Positions 1 through 7,822 of a stretch of 64,000 bases of DNA are shown piece after piece. Source of the stretch: Achromobacter seleniivolatilans (GTDB taxonomy: Bacteria > Pseudomonadota > Gammaproteobacteria > Burkholderiales > Burkholderiaceae_B); the NCBI RefSeq assembly GCF_030864005.1, contig NZ_CP132976.1, positions 5,952,001-6,016,000 on the forward strand, read 5' to 3'. The stretch's first letter is position 1, and every line of letters starts with the position of its first letter. Under the pieces are notes generated by a model that was not told the origin of the DNA, did not search any database, and saw only the letters and a list, made by a program, of their open reading frames with translations. A program made the translations under genes and the position numbers.

Positions 1-36
1 GGCGTGAACACAACTCCGATGATGACAAAGCAGTAG
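1..36 (+). CDS. possible C-terminal tail of an upstream gene (partial)
   Basis: Frame 1 is open from the window edge and ends at a TAG at 34-36, giving only about 11 residues (ending MMTKQ). It abuts the gspK start region, so it may be the end of the preceding gene of the secretion operon. Too little is visible to name it. Confidence 0.25.
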   Translation, partial: GVNTTPMMTKQ

Positions 37-45
37 TTGACTAGA

Positions 46-843
46 ATGTCCATCCTTCAAATGGAGTCCGACGTGGCCCAGTTCGTGTCGTCAAGCAATG
101 CCGGGCCTCGTAAGCGGGATAAACCGAGGTATCACCAGCGTGGAATGGCATTGATCGTTGTGCTTTGGTTGTTGGTGGCGCTGAGTCTTGTCGCTACGCG
201 TCTGGTGGCGACGCAACGTGCTGTCGTTCGGCAAACCTACGTTGAGTTGCAGCGTAGTCAAGCGTTGATTGCTGCCGAGGGGGGCATCGCGTTTGCAGTG
301 CACCAGTTGCTGTTAGCTCCGGAGCGATTCGGCGCTAATGTCCAGCGGCACTCGACCGTTATTGGCGATGTCAAATTGGCGATGGTGATACGTAGCGAGC
401 GCGGAAAACTCGATCTTAATACCGGGAGTCTGGATTACTTTGCCCGCTTTTTTCGAATGATGGGCGCGAGCGCTGATGAAGCGAACAAGTTGAGTCAGCA
501 GATGCGCGAGGGGCGAGAGCGAGGAATCCCTTTGCAGCACCTTGAGGACGTACTCGCCCGCACATCCATGGATGCCCTTTTTTATCAACGCATTCTGCCG
601 TACATCACAATATGGGGAGGAGGGAGTGTGCCCGACGCGGCATATGCGGACACAGTGCTTGTGCAGGCGCTTGATCTGCCGAAGCCGCACACGTCGGGAG
701 ACAATCCTGGCTCGGTTGTGGCTGTTGAGATCGTGGCAACACTCGCCAACGGTTTCAGCGCTGGGCTACTGGCGACAGTCTTGATAATCCCCGTGGAAAG
801 CGAGGCTGGTGTCTTTCGTGTCTTGCGTTGGCAGGAGAATTAA
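46..843 (+). CDS. gspK: type II secretion minor pseudopilin GspK
   Basis: GspK is the large minor pseudopilin that, with GspI and GspJ, caps the tip of the periplasmic T2SS pseudopilus. The pseudopilin N-terminus is clear: a basic stretch ending in QRG, then the hydrophobic helix starting MALIVVLWLLVALSLV. It lacks Glu at +5, as is usual for GspK. The globular part carries the family segment GKLDLNTGSLDYFARFF. About 265 residues is somewhat short for the family. The start is unsure: TTG at 37, ATG at 46 and ATG at 61 are in frame and all give a rather long leader before the processing Gly. It lies ahead of gspE, whereas the usual order places gspK after gspJ. Family call is firm, start codon is not. 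Confidence 0.85.
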   Translation: MSILQMESDVAQFVSSSNAGPRKRDKPRYHQRGMALIVVLWLLVALSLVATRLVATQRAVVRQTYVELQRSQALIAAEGGIAFAVHQLLLAPERFGANVQRHSTVIGDVKLAMVIRSERGKLDLNTGSLDYFARFFRMMGASADEANKLSQQMREGRERGIPLQHLEDVLARTSMDALFYQRILPYITIWGGGSVPDAAYADTVLVQALDLPKPHTSGDNPGSVVAVEIVATLANGFSAGLLATVLIIPVESEAGVFRVLRWQEN

Positions 844-938
844 ACGAGGTCAAAAGTATCCAAACGTATTAATATTTGTTATCATTTGCCCCTTTGTTTC
901 TATTTGCGTTCTGTGGAACGCTCCTTGAAGCTGGCGTC

Positions 939-2636
939 ATGGACATCTCTGACACTCTTGTGGAGCATCTGCTCGAGAGTGGCAGCCTTACACGAGATGC
1001 CCTCTCGCAGATTGCGACCTTACGCGCTGAACAACCGCAGCACAGCGTATCTGATTGGCTGGTGCGTTTGGGCCTGGTTTCCGAAAGCCACCTGGCACTT
1101 TCTTGGGCGGCAGCGCTTGGCTGGCAGCGCTTTGACTTCACTAGTTTTTCCCCGCCAGAAACCCCTTTGCCGCCGCTCCCTCTGCGGTTTCTAAACCATC
1201 ACTGCATTGTTCCAGTAGGGACATCGTTGGATGGCCGCCTGCAGGTCGTAGTGGCTCGTCCGGAAGCGGGCTACCCTTTGCAGGCGGTGGAATATGCCAC
1301 CGGTCGGAAACTTGTTTCGTTAATCGGCACCCGCAGTGAGGTGGAGCGAGCGATCGAGACCCTTTACGGTCAAGGCCGTTCGGCGATGGGCGCGCTGGTG
1401 GAGCAGTTCGAAAGCCTCGACGGGCCGGAGAGTGTCGATCACTTGAAAGACCTTGCGTCCGAGGCGCCGGTCATTCGGCTGGTCAATCTGATCCTGCAGC
1501 GCGCTATGGAGTTGCGGGCGTCAGATGTCCATATCGAGCCATTCGAGAACCGGCTCAATGTCCGTTACCGAGTCGACGGACTTTTGCGAGAGGCAGAGTC
1601 GCCACCGGTTCGCTCTGCGGCGGCGGTGGTCTCTCGGATCAAAATCATGGCAAGGCTAGATATTGCCGAACGCCGTCTTCCTCAGGATGGGCGCATTGCG
1701 TTGCGCCTGGTCGGCCGCCAGGTCGATTTGCGGGTTTCAACATTGCCGACGAGTTTTGGTGAGTCAGTGGTACTTCGGATTCTCGATCGCGAAAGCGTAA
1801 ACCTGGACTTCGTGCAGCTGGGGTTTTCAGGAGCCTACCTGGAAAGACTACTGTCCGCACTCGAACAGCCAGATGGAATTTTTCTTGTGACCGGCCCGAC
1901 GGGTTCGGGAAAAACCACCACACTCTACACAGCGTTGGCCAGGCTCAATATTCCCCAGCGCAAGATCATTACGGTGGAGGATCCGGTCGAATACCAGCTC
2001 GAAGGAATCAATCAATTGCAGGTTAAACCTGCAATCGGGCTGGATTTTGCGTCGGCGTTGCGGTCAATCGTGCGCCAGGACCCAGACGTGATCATGATTG
2101 GTGAGATTCGAGATTTGGAAACGTGTCGTATCGCGATCCAATCTGCCCTCACGGGACATCTGGTGCTCTCCACTCTGCATACAAACAGCGCGTGCGCCAG
2201 CATTACCCGGCTGCTCGACATGGGCGCGGAAAGTTATCTGCTCGCGTCCACCGTGAATGGTGTCCTGGCGCAACGCCTTTTGCGTCGTTTGGATCCGGCG
2301 ACGCGCGAAGCGTTTGAAGTCCCTGAGGCGTTGGTGGGTGAACATCGCCTTGACCGCTACACCTCGGAGCGGCCGATTCGCTTGTACCGCCCGAGGCCAG
2401 ACGCAGCCGGTGATGGCTATCAGGGGCGAGTGGTCGTCAGCGAGTTGTTGCTTATGTCCGAGCGTATTCGAGCATTGGTGATGGAGCGTGCGGACAGCAA
2501 CGCGCTGGAGCAGGTTGCCAGGCAAGAAGGCCTACGCACGCTGTACGAGGACGGGCTTCGTTTGGCTCTAGAGGGCGTGACGAGCCTGGAAGAGGTGTTG
2601 CGGGTAACCCGGGATGAAGGGAAGGAGTCTGCATGA
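939..2636 (+). CDS. gspE: type II secretion ATPase GspE
   Basis: Cytoplasmic hexameric ATPase that powers pseudopilus assembly through GspL/GspF. Seen: an N-terminal GspE-N-type domain, Walker A GPTGSGKTTT at residues 319-328 (counting from the ATG at 939), Walker B VIMIGEIRD and the His box STLHTN. The frame is open back to TTG 876, but the first 21 codons are a hydrophobic run unlike GspE, so ATG 939 (565 aa) is preferred. The C-terminal region that normally holds two CxxC pairs (zinc tetracysteine) reads RRLDPATREAFEV and RPRPDAAGDGYQGR, with no cysteine. The stop overlaps the gspF start (ATGA). Function is secure; the loss of the zinc motif is unusual. Confidence 0.93.
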   Translation: MDISDTLVEHLLESGSLTRDALSQIATLRAEQPQHSVSDWLVRLGLVSESHLALSWAAALGWQRFDFTSFSPPETPLPPLPLRFLNHHCIVPVGTSLDGRLQVVVARPEAGYPLQAVEYATGRKLVSLIGTRSEVERAIETLYGQGRSAMGALVEQFESLDGPESVDHLKDLASEAPVIRLVNLILQRAMELRASDVHIEPFENRLNVRYRVDGLLREAESPPVRSAAAVVSRIKIMARLDIAERRLPQDGRIALRLVGRQVDLRVSTLPTSFGESVVLRILDRESVNLDFVQLGFSGAYLERLLSALEQPDGIFLVTGPTGSGKTTTLYTALARLNIPQRKIITVEDPVEYQLEGINQLQVKPAIGLDFASALRSIVRQDPDVIMIGEIRDLETCRIAIQSALTGHLVLSTLHTNSACASITRLLDMGAESYLLASTVNGVLAQRLLRRLDPATREAFEVPEALVGEHRLDRYTSERPIRLYRPRPDAAGDGYQGRVVVSELLLMSERIRALVMERADSNALEQVARQEGLRTLYEDGLRLALEGVTSLEEVLRVTRDEGKESA

Positions 2637-3832
2637 TCCCTTTTCGTTACCTGGCCATCGATGGTCAAGGCAAGCGTCAGACGGGGCAATTGTTGGCTGA
2701 GAGCAAGGCCGAGGCGGTGGCCCGACTGCAAGCGCAGCGCATGCTCATAATCGAACTGCACGTGTCTCAGGGGCGGTGGGAAACGCTATTTAGCAGCCCT
2801 CGAATTTCACAGCGTCAACTGGTGCGCCTTACCGAACAACTGGCCACGTTGCTTGACGCGGGCCAGCCTATCGAGAGCGTGCTCGAGTTGCTTGTCCGCC
2901 AAGCTGCACGGGGGCCGCAACGCGATGTGGTCGAGCGGCTGCTGGAGCAGGTCAAGGCAGGTGATCTGCTTTCAACGGCCTTGGCGCGCGAAGACCGTGT
3001 CTTCTCATCGTTTTACATCAGCCTCGTGCGCGCAGGCGAGGCCAGCGGGACGTTAAGTGAGTCCTTGGCCCATCTGGCCGAACATTTGGAACGCGCCCAC
3101 GCCCAACGTACCGAACTGATCAGCGCTCTGATTTATCCAGCGTTTCTTGTGGCGGGCGTTTTGGGGTCTTTGGGGCTGTTGCTGGCCTATGTCGTTCCAC
3201 AATTTGTTCCGATCTTTGCCGATTTAGGCATTGTTTTGCCGTTACTCACAAAGGCAGTTTTGTGGCTAGGGGAGTTGATGGAGCGTTGGGGCGTCGTCAT
3301 GGCGCTGGTCGCCGCGTTTTCTGCCGGCTGCGTACTTGTCAGCCTGCGTGATAGGCGTCGGCGCGAGCGATTCGATGCTTCATTGCTGCGCTGTGGCGCC
3401 CTTGGATCATTTTGGCTTGCCGTAGACGTCGCACGGCTGGCGCAGGTGCTTGGCACGCTCCTGGAGAAGCGCGTGGCACTGCTCACCAGTCTCGATATCG
3501 CACGGCGAGTTGTCACCAACTACGCCATGCGAGCCGCGGTCAGCAAGGCGGCGCAAGAGACCAGAGAGGGGGCAAGTTTGGCGGACGCGCTCGCAAGGAC
3601 CCGCGTTTTCCCCGAATTGGCCGTCCAGATGATCGGCGTGGGTGAGCAATCGGGGCAACTCGGCGAGATGCTACTGAAGCTTGCGCGCATTTACGACAAA
3701 CAAAACCAGACGAGCATCAAGCGATTCATGGCAGCGCTCGTGCCCACCCTCACGCTACTGATGACTGCGATGGTAGCGCTGATCATGTTGGCCATATTGC
3801 TTCCGCTCATGAGCTTGACGAGCAATATATGA
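2633..3832 (+). CDS. gspF: type II secretion inner-membrane platform protein GspF
   Basis: GspF is the polytopic platform protein on which GspE acts. The 399-aa product has the duplicated T2SF architecture: a cytoplasmic repeat (SQRQLVRLTEQLATLLDAG; ALAREDRVFSSFYISLVRAGE), a transmembrane pair around residues 165-230, a second repeat (FWLAVDVARLAQVLGTLL; VFPELAVQMIGVGEQSGQL) and a C-terminal transmembrane helix (LTLLMTAMVALIMLAILLPL). Length matches the family. The start codon overlaps the gspE stop, indicating translational coupling. Confidence 0.95.
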   Translation: MIPFRYLAIDGQGKRQTGQLLAESKAEAVARLQAQRMLIIELHVSQGRWETLFSSPRISQRQLVRLTEQLATLLDAGQPIESVLELLVRQAARGPQRDVVERLLEQVKAGDLLSTALAREDRVFSSFYISLVRAGEASGTLSESLAHLAEHLERAHAQRTELISALIYPAFLVAGVLGSLGLLLAYVVPQFVPIFADLGIVLPLLTKAVLWLGELMERWGVVMALVAAFSAGCVLVSLRDRRRRERFDASLLRCGALGSFWLAVDVARLAQVLGTLLEKRVALLTSLDIARRVVTNYAMRAAVSKAAQETREGASLADALARTRVFPELAVQMIGVGEQSGQLGEMLLKLARIYDKQNQTSIKRFMAALVPTLTLLMTAMVALIMLAILLPLMSLTSNI

Positions 3833-3854
3833 ACCCTATGTACAAGGAACAATC

Positions 3855-4265
3855 TTGAAAATTCGTCGTCGCGTGGAGGGGTTCACCCTGCTCGAAATGT
3901 TGGCGGTCATTGTTCTGCTAGGCGTCGTGGCAACCATCGTGGTTCGTCAGGTCGGTAGCAGCCTAGACAAAGGAAAAGTGGGAGCTGGGAAGGCGCAGTT
4001 GGCCAGCTTGAGTATGAAAATCGAGAATTACGCGATGGATGTGGGCACACCTCCGGCGGATCTTGCAGACCTGTTGTTTAAGCCTGACAGCGCGCCACGG
4101 TGGCAGGGGCCCTATGCCAAGCAGAGTGAATTGCGAGATCCTTTCGGGCATGCGTTTGTCTATCTGAGTCCCGGCAAGCACGGTAGCTTTGACCTGGTGT
4201 TCCTCGGCCGCGACGGAAAGCCGGGCGGTGAAGGCAATGATGCGGACGTCGGGAATTGGCAGTAA
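3855..4265 (+). CDS. gspG: type II secretion major pseudopilin GspG
   Basis: Major pseudopilin that polymerises into the T2SS pseudopilus. The prepilin leader MKIRRRVEG is followed by FTLLEMLAVIVLLGVVAT with the invariant Glu at +5. The C-terminal part has the calcium-binding-type GspG signature (WQGPYAKQSELRDPFGHAF ... GKPGGEGNDADVGNW). Start is TTG at 3855 with AAGGA about six to seven bases upstream; no ATG fits the prepilin leader. Its end overlaps the gspH start. Confidence 0.95.
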   Translation: MKIRRRVEGFTLLEMLAVIVLLGVVATIVVRQVGSSLDKGKVGAGKAQLASLSMKIENYAMDVGTPPADLADLLFKPDSAPRWQGPYAKQSELRDPFGHAFVYLSPGKHGSFDLVFLGRDGKPGGEGNDADVGNWQ

Positions 4266-4705
4266 CACCGCGCCAGAATGGCTTCACCCTTCTGGAAATG
4301 TTGGCTGTGCTCGCGCTTCTGGCTGTGGCCTGCACGCTCCTAGCTGCGGCGGCGTCACGCGGACTGGCCGGCGCGCGTGAACGTCAAGTTCCTGGAGACC
4401 TGCTGCAGGAACTCCAGGTGGCGCGACTGCAAGCGTACCGAGACCAGACGAGGATCGCGGTGAACTTTGATGTCGAGAGCCTGTGTTTTTGGCGCGAGGG
4501 GCATCCCCGCCGTTGCCTACCTGCGAATTCCCAGTGGCGTCTACAGGTGGCCGCTTCGACAGACGGTTCTCCAGCGGCCGTGCATTTTTACCCGGATGGC
4601 AGCTCAACTGGCGGCAATATCCAGCTGCATGTCGGGCGGCAGGAGAGCAGGATCAACATCAGTTGGCTTACGGGTTTGGCCACCCTGCAATCGGTGCGCC
4701 CATGA
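4256..4705 (+). CDS. gspH: type II secretion minor pseudopilin GspH
   Basis: The prepilin leader MAVTPRQNG precedes FTLLEMLAVLALLAVACTLL (Glu at +5), followed by a beta-rich C-terminal domain, as in GspH minor pseudopilins. The only suitable start in frame is TTG 4256, which lies inside the last codons of gspG, so translation is probably coupled. The last codons overlap gspI (ATGA at 4702-4705). Name rests on N-terminal motif, size (149 aa) and position between gspG and gspI. Confidence 0.85.
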   Translation: MAVTPRQNGFTLLEMLAVLALLAVACTLLAAAASRGLAGARERQVPGDLLQELQVARLQAYRDQTRIAVNFDVESLCFWREGHPRRCLPANSQWRLQVAASTDGSPAAVHFYPDGSSTGGNIQLHVGRQESRINISWLTGLATLQSVRP

Positions 4706-5079
4706 GCCTTTGCAGGCGCCGAGAGACGGGCTTCACCTTGATTGAGTTGCTAGCTGCGACCGTTCTGCTAGCGCTCGGCCTAACGGTTATGTTGGGCAGC
4801 ATGGGCGACGCTGTCCGCGGACGTGGGCATAGTGAAGTGAGAAGTCACATGGCTCAGATCGCTCGCACCTTGATGGCGGAGCAGTGGCTGCAAGGCGTTC
4901 AGCTTGGCCGGCAGGAGGGCGTATATGACGGGGTGCAATGGAGTATGGAGAGCAGTCTGCACGATCAGCGGCAGGGCATTGGCCTCTACCATTTGACCTT
5001 GACACTGCGCCAGGGAAACCGCGAGGAGCGGTTCACCAGTCTACGTCTGCGGCGCTCGGCTCAAGTGGAAACACGATGA
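4702..5079 (+). CDS. gspI: type II secretion minor pseudopilin GspI
   Basis: 125-aa minor pseudopilin. The leader MSLCRRRETG is cleaved before FTLIELLAATVLLALGLTVM, with Glu at +5. The C-terminal half has the GspI layout (HMAQIARTLMAEQWLQG). GspI nucleates the K-I-J tip complex. It starts inside the gspH stop codon region (ATGA) and ends four bases into gspJ, so the pseudopilin genes form one coupled string. Confidence 0.88.
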   Translation: MSLCRRRETGFTLIELLAATVLLALGLTVMLGSMGDAVRGRGHSEVRSHMAQIARTLMAEQWLQGVQLGRQEGVYDGVQWSMESSLHDQRQGIGLYHLTLTLRQGNREERFTSLRLRRSAQVETR

Positions 5080-5654
5080 AGCGCACACGGGGATTCTCTC
5101 TTTTGGAGATGCTCGCGGCATTGAGCCTTATCGCTGTCCTGATGCTGCTAGCAGTTTCCAGTTTCAGTGGTAGCAGCAAGCTGGTGGAGCCACTCGCCCG
5201 AAACGCGGCGCGAACGGAACAGGTGTTGGCCGCCCAGCGGTTCTTGCGCCAGTCGCTGGCCGGAATGATGGAGTCATCGCAGTTCCTCGGTGAGCCGAGA
5301 ACTCTTGAATATGTCGCTGCGGCGCCGTTGGTATTAGGCGGCGCGTTGCGACTACATCGTTTGGAATTTGTCTCGGACATGGCCGGAGGCTGGTTGCTGC
5401 GCGTTGCCTTCTTCGATCCCGAAAGGAAGACCTGGGGTGATGACCAGATACTCGTCGACCATTTGCGTGACGTGCGTCTTGCATATCGTGGTTTTGATGA
5501 CATGCAACGAGACACGGGCTGGTTAGAACATTGGCCCTGGACTCCGCGGCTACCGAAGGTTGTACAAGTCAAGGCGGAAGCGGTTGGCAGTACGCGATGG
5601 TCGACGCTGAGTGTGGTGCTGAGGACGACGCAACAATTGAGAATTGGACAATGA
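5076..5654 (+). CDS. gspJ: type II secretion minor pseudopilin GspJ
   Basis: 192-aa tip pseudopilin. A short leader MKRTRG precedes FSLLEMLAALSLIAVLML with Glu at +5. The rest has the GspJ pattern (QVLAAQRFLRQSLAGMM; LHRLEFVSDMAGG). Start ATG 5076 overlaps the gspI stop and the stop overlaps the gspL ATG (5651). Confidence 0.9.
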   Translation: MKRTRGFSLLEMLAALSLIAVLMLLAVSSFSGSSKLVEPLARNAARTEQVLAAQRFLRQSLAGMMESSQFLGEPRTLEYVAAAPLVLGGALRLHRLEFVSDMAGGWLLRVAFFDPERKTWGDDQILVDHLRDVRLAYRGFDDMQRDTGWLEHWPWTPRLPKVVQVKAEAVGSTRWSTLSVVLRTTQQLRIGQ

Positions 5655-6685
5655 AAACTTCGGAATGGTCATTGTCGGGCTGGCGCCAAGTGTGCGATCG
5701 GTTATTTGCGTATGGGCGAAAGTCCATGATGGGCCAGTTTCTCGCGTGGTGGTGGCGCGAGCTGGTTGGATCCATGCCAGCGTCTCTCAAACGCAAATTT
5801 CTTGAGGGTCAAGAACGGCGGGTGGTGCGTTGGCCCCTATCGGATGACGTGGAGGGGACTTCGGGGCGGCCGGTGCTCTTGCTCCTCGAGCCCGCGCAGG
5901 TACTCGCCTGCGACCTTTGTCTTCCTTATTTGCCACGAAACTCGTTGGGCAAGGTGATGGCTTATGAAATTGACAAGTATTCGCCATTTGTCGTCGAGCA
6001 AGCTTATTTCGCTGTACGTGTAAAGGAGCGTTTGAAGCCGGATCTGATTCGCGTAGAGCTGTTTGTGATTGGACGGAGTCAGCTTGACAGCATCATTGAG
6101 CTGATTCAGGCGAAGGGTGTGGCGGTTGCTGGTGTTGACGTGCAAAGGGCTGACGGTCGGCCGCAAGGCATTGATCTTCTGCCCATAAGTCCGCGAATGC
6201 GGCGGGACAGATGCGTGAAGCGGATGCGAATCGGCCTGATCGCGAGCATTTTCGCTCTTGCGCTGGCGTGCCTTAGTGCCTGGGTGGAGCGGGGCGAGCG
6301 TGCACTTGAAATTCGTCGTACGCAGCTGGCGGAGCTGCGCGTGGTTGCCAAAAAAGTCGAAGGCATGCGCCAGAAGCTGCGAGCACGCGATGAGATGGAG
6401 CGAGCCTTGAGCCTGCGCGAGTCCCAGCGGATCACCAGCGTGGCCTTTTTAGACATGATGACGCGTTGCATACCAGAACTGACCTGGTTAGATGCGATGC
6501 GGATAGATCCCGATGGCGGCGTCCGCATTTCTGGGAGTAGTGACCGAGCGAGCGACTTGCCCGCGCAGTTGAGTACTTGCGCCAGTTTGCGTCAGGCTAG
6601 TCTTGAGGGCGAGATTCAACTGGAGCCTCAGACTCAACGCGAGCGCTTTACGCTTCGGGCTCAATTGCCTGAAGGTATGCAATGA
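5651..6685 (+). CDS. gspL: type II secretion assembly protein GspL (XpsL/PilN-like)
   Basis: GspL is a bitopic inner-membrane protein that anchors GspE to the envelope. The 344-aa product has a cytoplasmic actin-fold-like part (LPRNSLGKVMAYEIDKYSPF), one transmembrane helix near residues 190-210 (IGLIASIFALALACLSAW), a basic/acidic coiled stretch and a periplasmic PilN-like domain (FLDMMTRCIPELTWLDAMRI). This PilN-containing layout resembles the Xanthomonas Xps type rather than enteric GspL. Start ATG overlaps the gspJ stop. Confidence 0.85.
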   Translation: MKTSEWSLSGWRQVCDRLFAYGRKSMMGQFLAWWWRELVGSMPASLKRKFLEGQERRVVRWPLSDDVEGTSGRPVLLLLEPAQVLACDLCLPYLPRNSLGKVMAYEIDKYSPFVVEQAYFAVRVKERLKPDLIRVELFVIGRSQLDSIIELIQAKGVAVAGVDVQRADGRPQGIDLLPISPRMRRDRCVKRMRIGLIASIFALALACLSAWVERGERALEIRRTQLAELRVVAKKVEGMRQKLRARDEMERALSLRESQRITSVAFLDMMTRCIPELTWLDAMRIDPDGGVRISGSSDRASDLPAQLSTCASLRQASLEGEIQLEPQTQRERFTLRAQLPEGMQ

Positions 6686-7290
6686 AAGCCTTGAAACTAA
6701 GCCGGAATGCGTGCCGGGCTTTTGCTGTTGCCTTGGCATGTCTTGTGTTGGTGCTGGGGTATTGGATGACCGTTCATGCCTGGTTCGTCGCGCCGTTGAT
6801 GCGCCAGAGCGAAGAGATAGCGTTGTTGGAGATGTCCCACCAGCGCTTCAGCCGTCTTGCCGCGCAGGTGGAGGCGGTCAGCGCTCGTCTTGCCGCAATC
6901 AGCGAGATGCCGATGGCGGAGGGTAGCCTGTTGACCAGCTTCGATCCTGAGATTGCCAAGGGTCAATTGATGCAACTTGTGCTTGAGCGCTCGGCACATC
7001 ACTCTCAGAGCGGTTTGTCATGCACTGTGCAAAATCGCGTCCCAGCGCCAGTGGCGATACAGGGAAATCTTAGCCGGATCTCGCTTGACGTTGAAATTGA
7101 GTGTGGTCCACGAGCGTTGGCGGAGACCTTGCATCGGCTAGAGACCGAGTCACCGACTCTGCGTGTGGATGGCTTGAGCATTCAAAGGTTGGGCGCTGCG
7201 GTGGCAAACGGATCTGAGTTTCAGCGCTGGGGAGGCAGCTTTCGAGTTGTGGGATATCAGGCTCGCGACGCTGGGCGGCAGCATGACTGA
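6682..7290 (+). CDS. gspM: type II secretion assembly protein GspM
   Basis: 202-aa bitopic protein: a short cytoplasmic tail, a transmembrane helix at about residues 13-32 (AVALACLVLVLGYWMTV), a coiled region (MRQSEEIALLEMSHQRFSRL) and a ferredoxin-like periplasmic domain. This is the layout of GspM, the partner that stabilises GspL. It overlaps gspL by ATGA and the next gene by eight bases. Sequence conservation in this family is low, so the name leans on topology and position. Confidence 0.78.
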   Translation: MKALKLSRNACRAFAVALACLVLVLGYWMTVHAWFVAPLMRQSEEIALLEMSHQRFSRLAAQVEAVSARLAAISEMPMAEGSLLTSFDPEIAKGQLMQLVLERSAHHSQSGLSCTVQNRVPAPVAIQGNLSRISLDVEIECGPRALAETLHRLETESPTLRVDGLSIQRLGAAVANGSEFQRWGGSFRVVGYQARDAGRQHD

Positions 7291-7786
7291 TTACCGGCGT
7301 CTCTTCGTAGGCGGCTTACCGTTCTTGGTGTTGGTGCTGGGAATGGGGGGGCTGTGGCTCCATCTTCTGGTTAGCGAGGAAGACGTGCGATGGCCTGAGG
7401 CGGATTCTCCGGGCGTCGAAGGTCAGTGGGTGCAACCGCCTGCGGCTGTACGTACGTTCGCCGATTTGCAGACCTATTCGGCCATATGGGAACGCCCGCT
7501 GTTTTCGGAGCAGCGAAAGCCTGATTTTCAAAGTGCCGCTCCAACCGATGTTCCTCCGCCTGGGGTGGACGACCTAACGCTAACGGGCGTGATCCTGGCA
7601 CCACCGATGAGGCGGGCATGGCTGAAGCAAAGGGGCGGGCAGATTCTATCTCTCAAGGAAGGTGATCTGCTGCCCAACGGTTGGTCGCTGATCCGAATTG
7701 AAGATCGGAAGATTGAGATCTCGTACGGCGCCCACCGCCATATTTTGACCATCAGCAGCCTGAGGCTGCCGACGTCGAGCCAGTAA
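7283..7786 (+). CDS. gspC: type II secretion GspC/XpsN-like protein
   Basis: 167-aa bitopic protein with an N-terminal transmembrane helix (residues ~10-30), a proline-rich linker and a C-terminal homology-region-like domain (LTLTGVILAPPMRRAWL ... LKEGDLLPNGWSLIRI). In Xps-type systems this gene (xpsN) takes the GspC role of linking the inner-membrane platform to the secretin. There is no PDZ or coiled-coil domain after the HR, so it is the short form. ATG 7283 lies inside the end of gspM. GspN would be an alternative label. Confidence 0.65.
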   Translation: MTDYRRLFVGGLPFLVLVLGMGGLWLHLLVSEEDVRWPEADSPGVEGQWVQPPAAVRTFADLQTYSAIWERPLFSEQRKPDFQSAAPTDVPPPGVDDLTLTGVILAPPMRRAWLKQRGGQILSLKEGDLLPNGWSLIRIEDRKIEISYGAHRHILTISSLRLPTSSQ

Positions 7787-7822
7787 TTTTTTTAAGTGCC
7801 TTTTCTCAAGGATCTTGATTTC

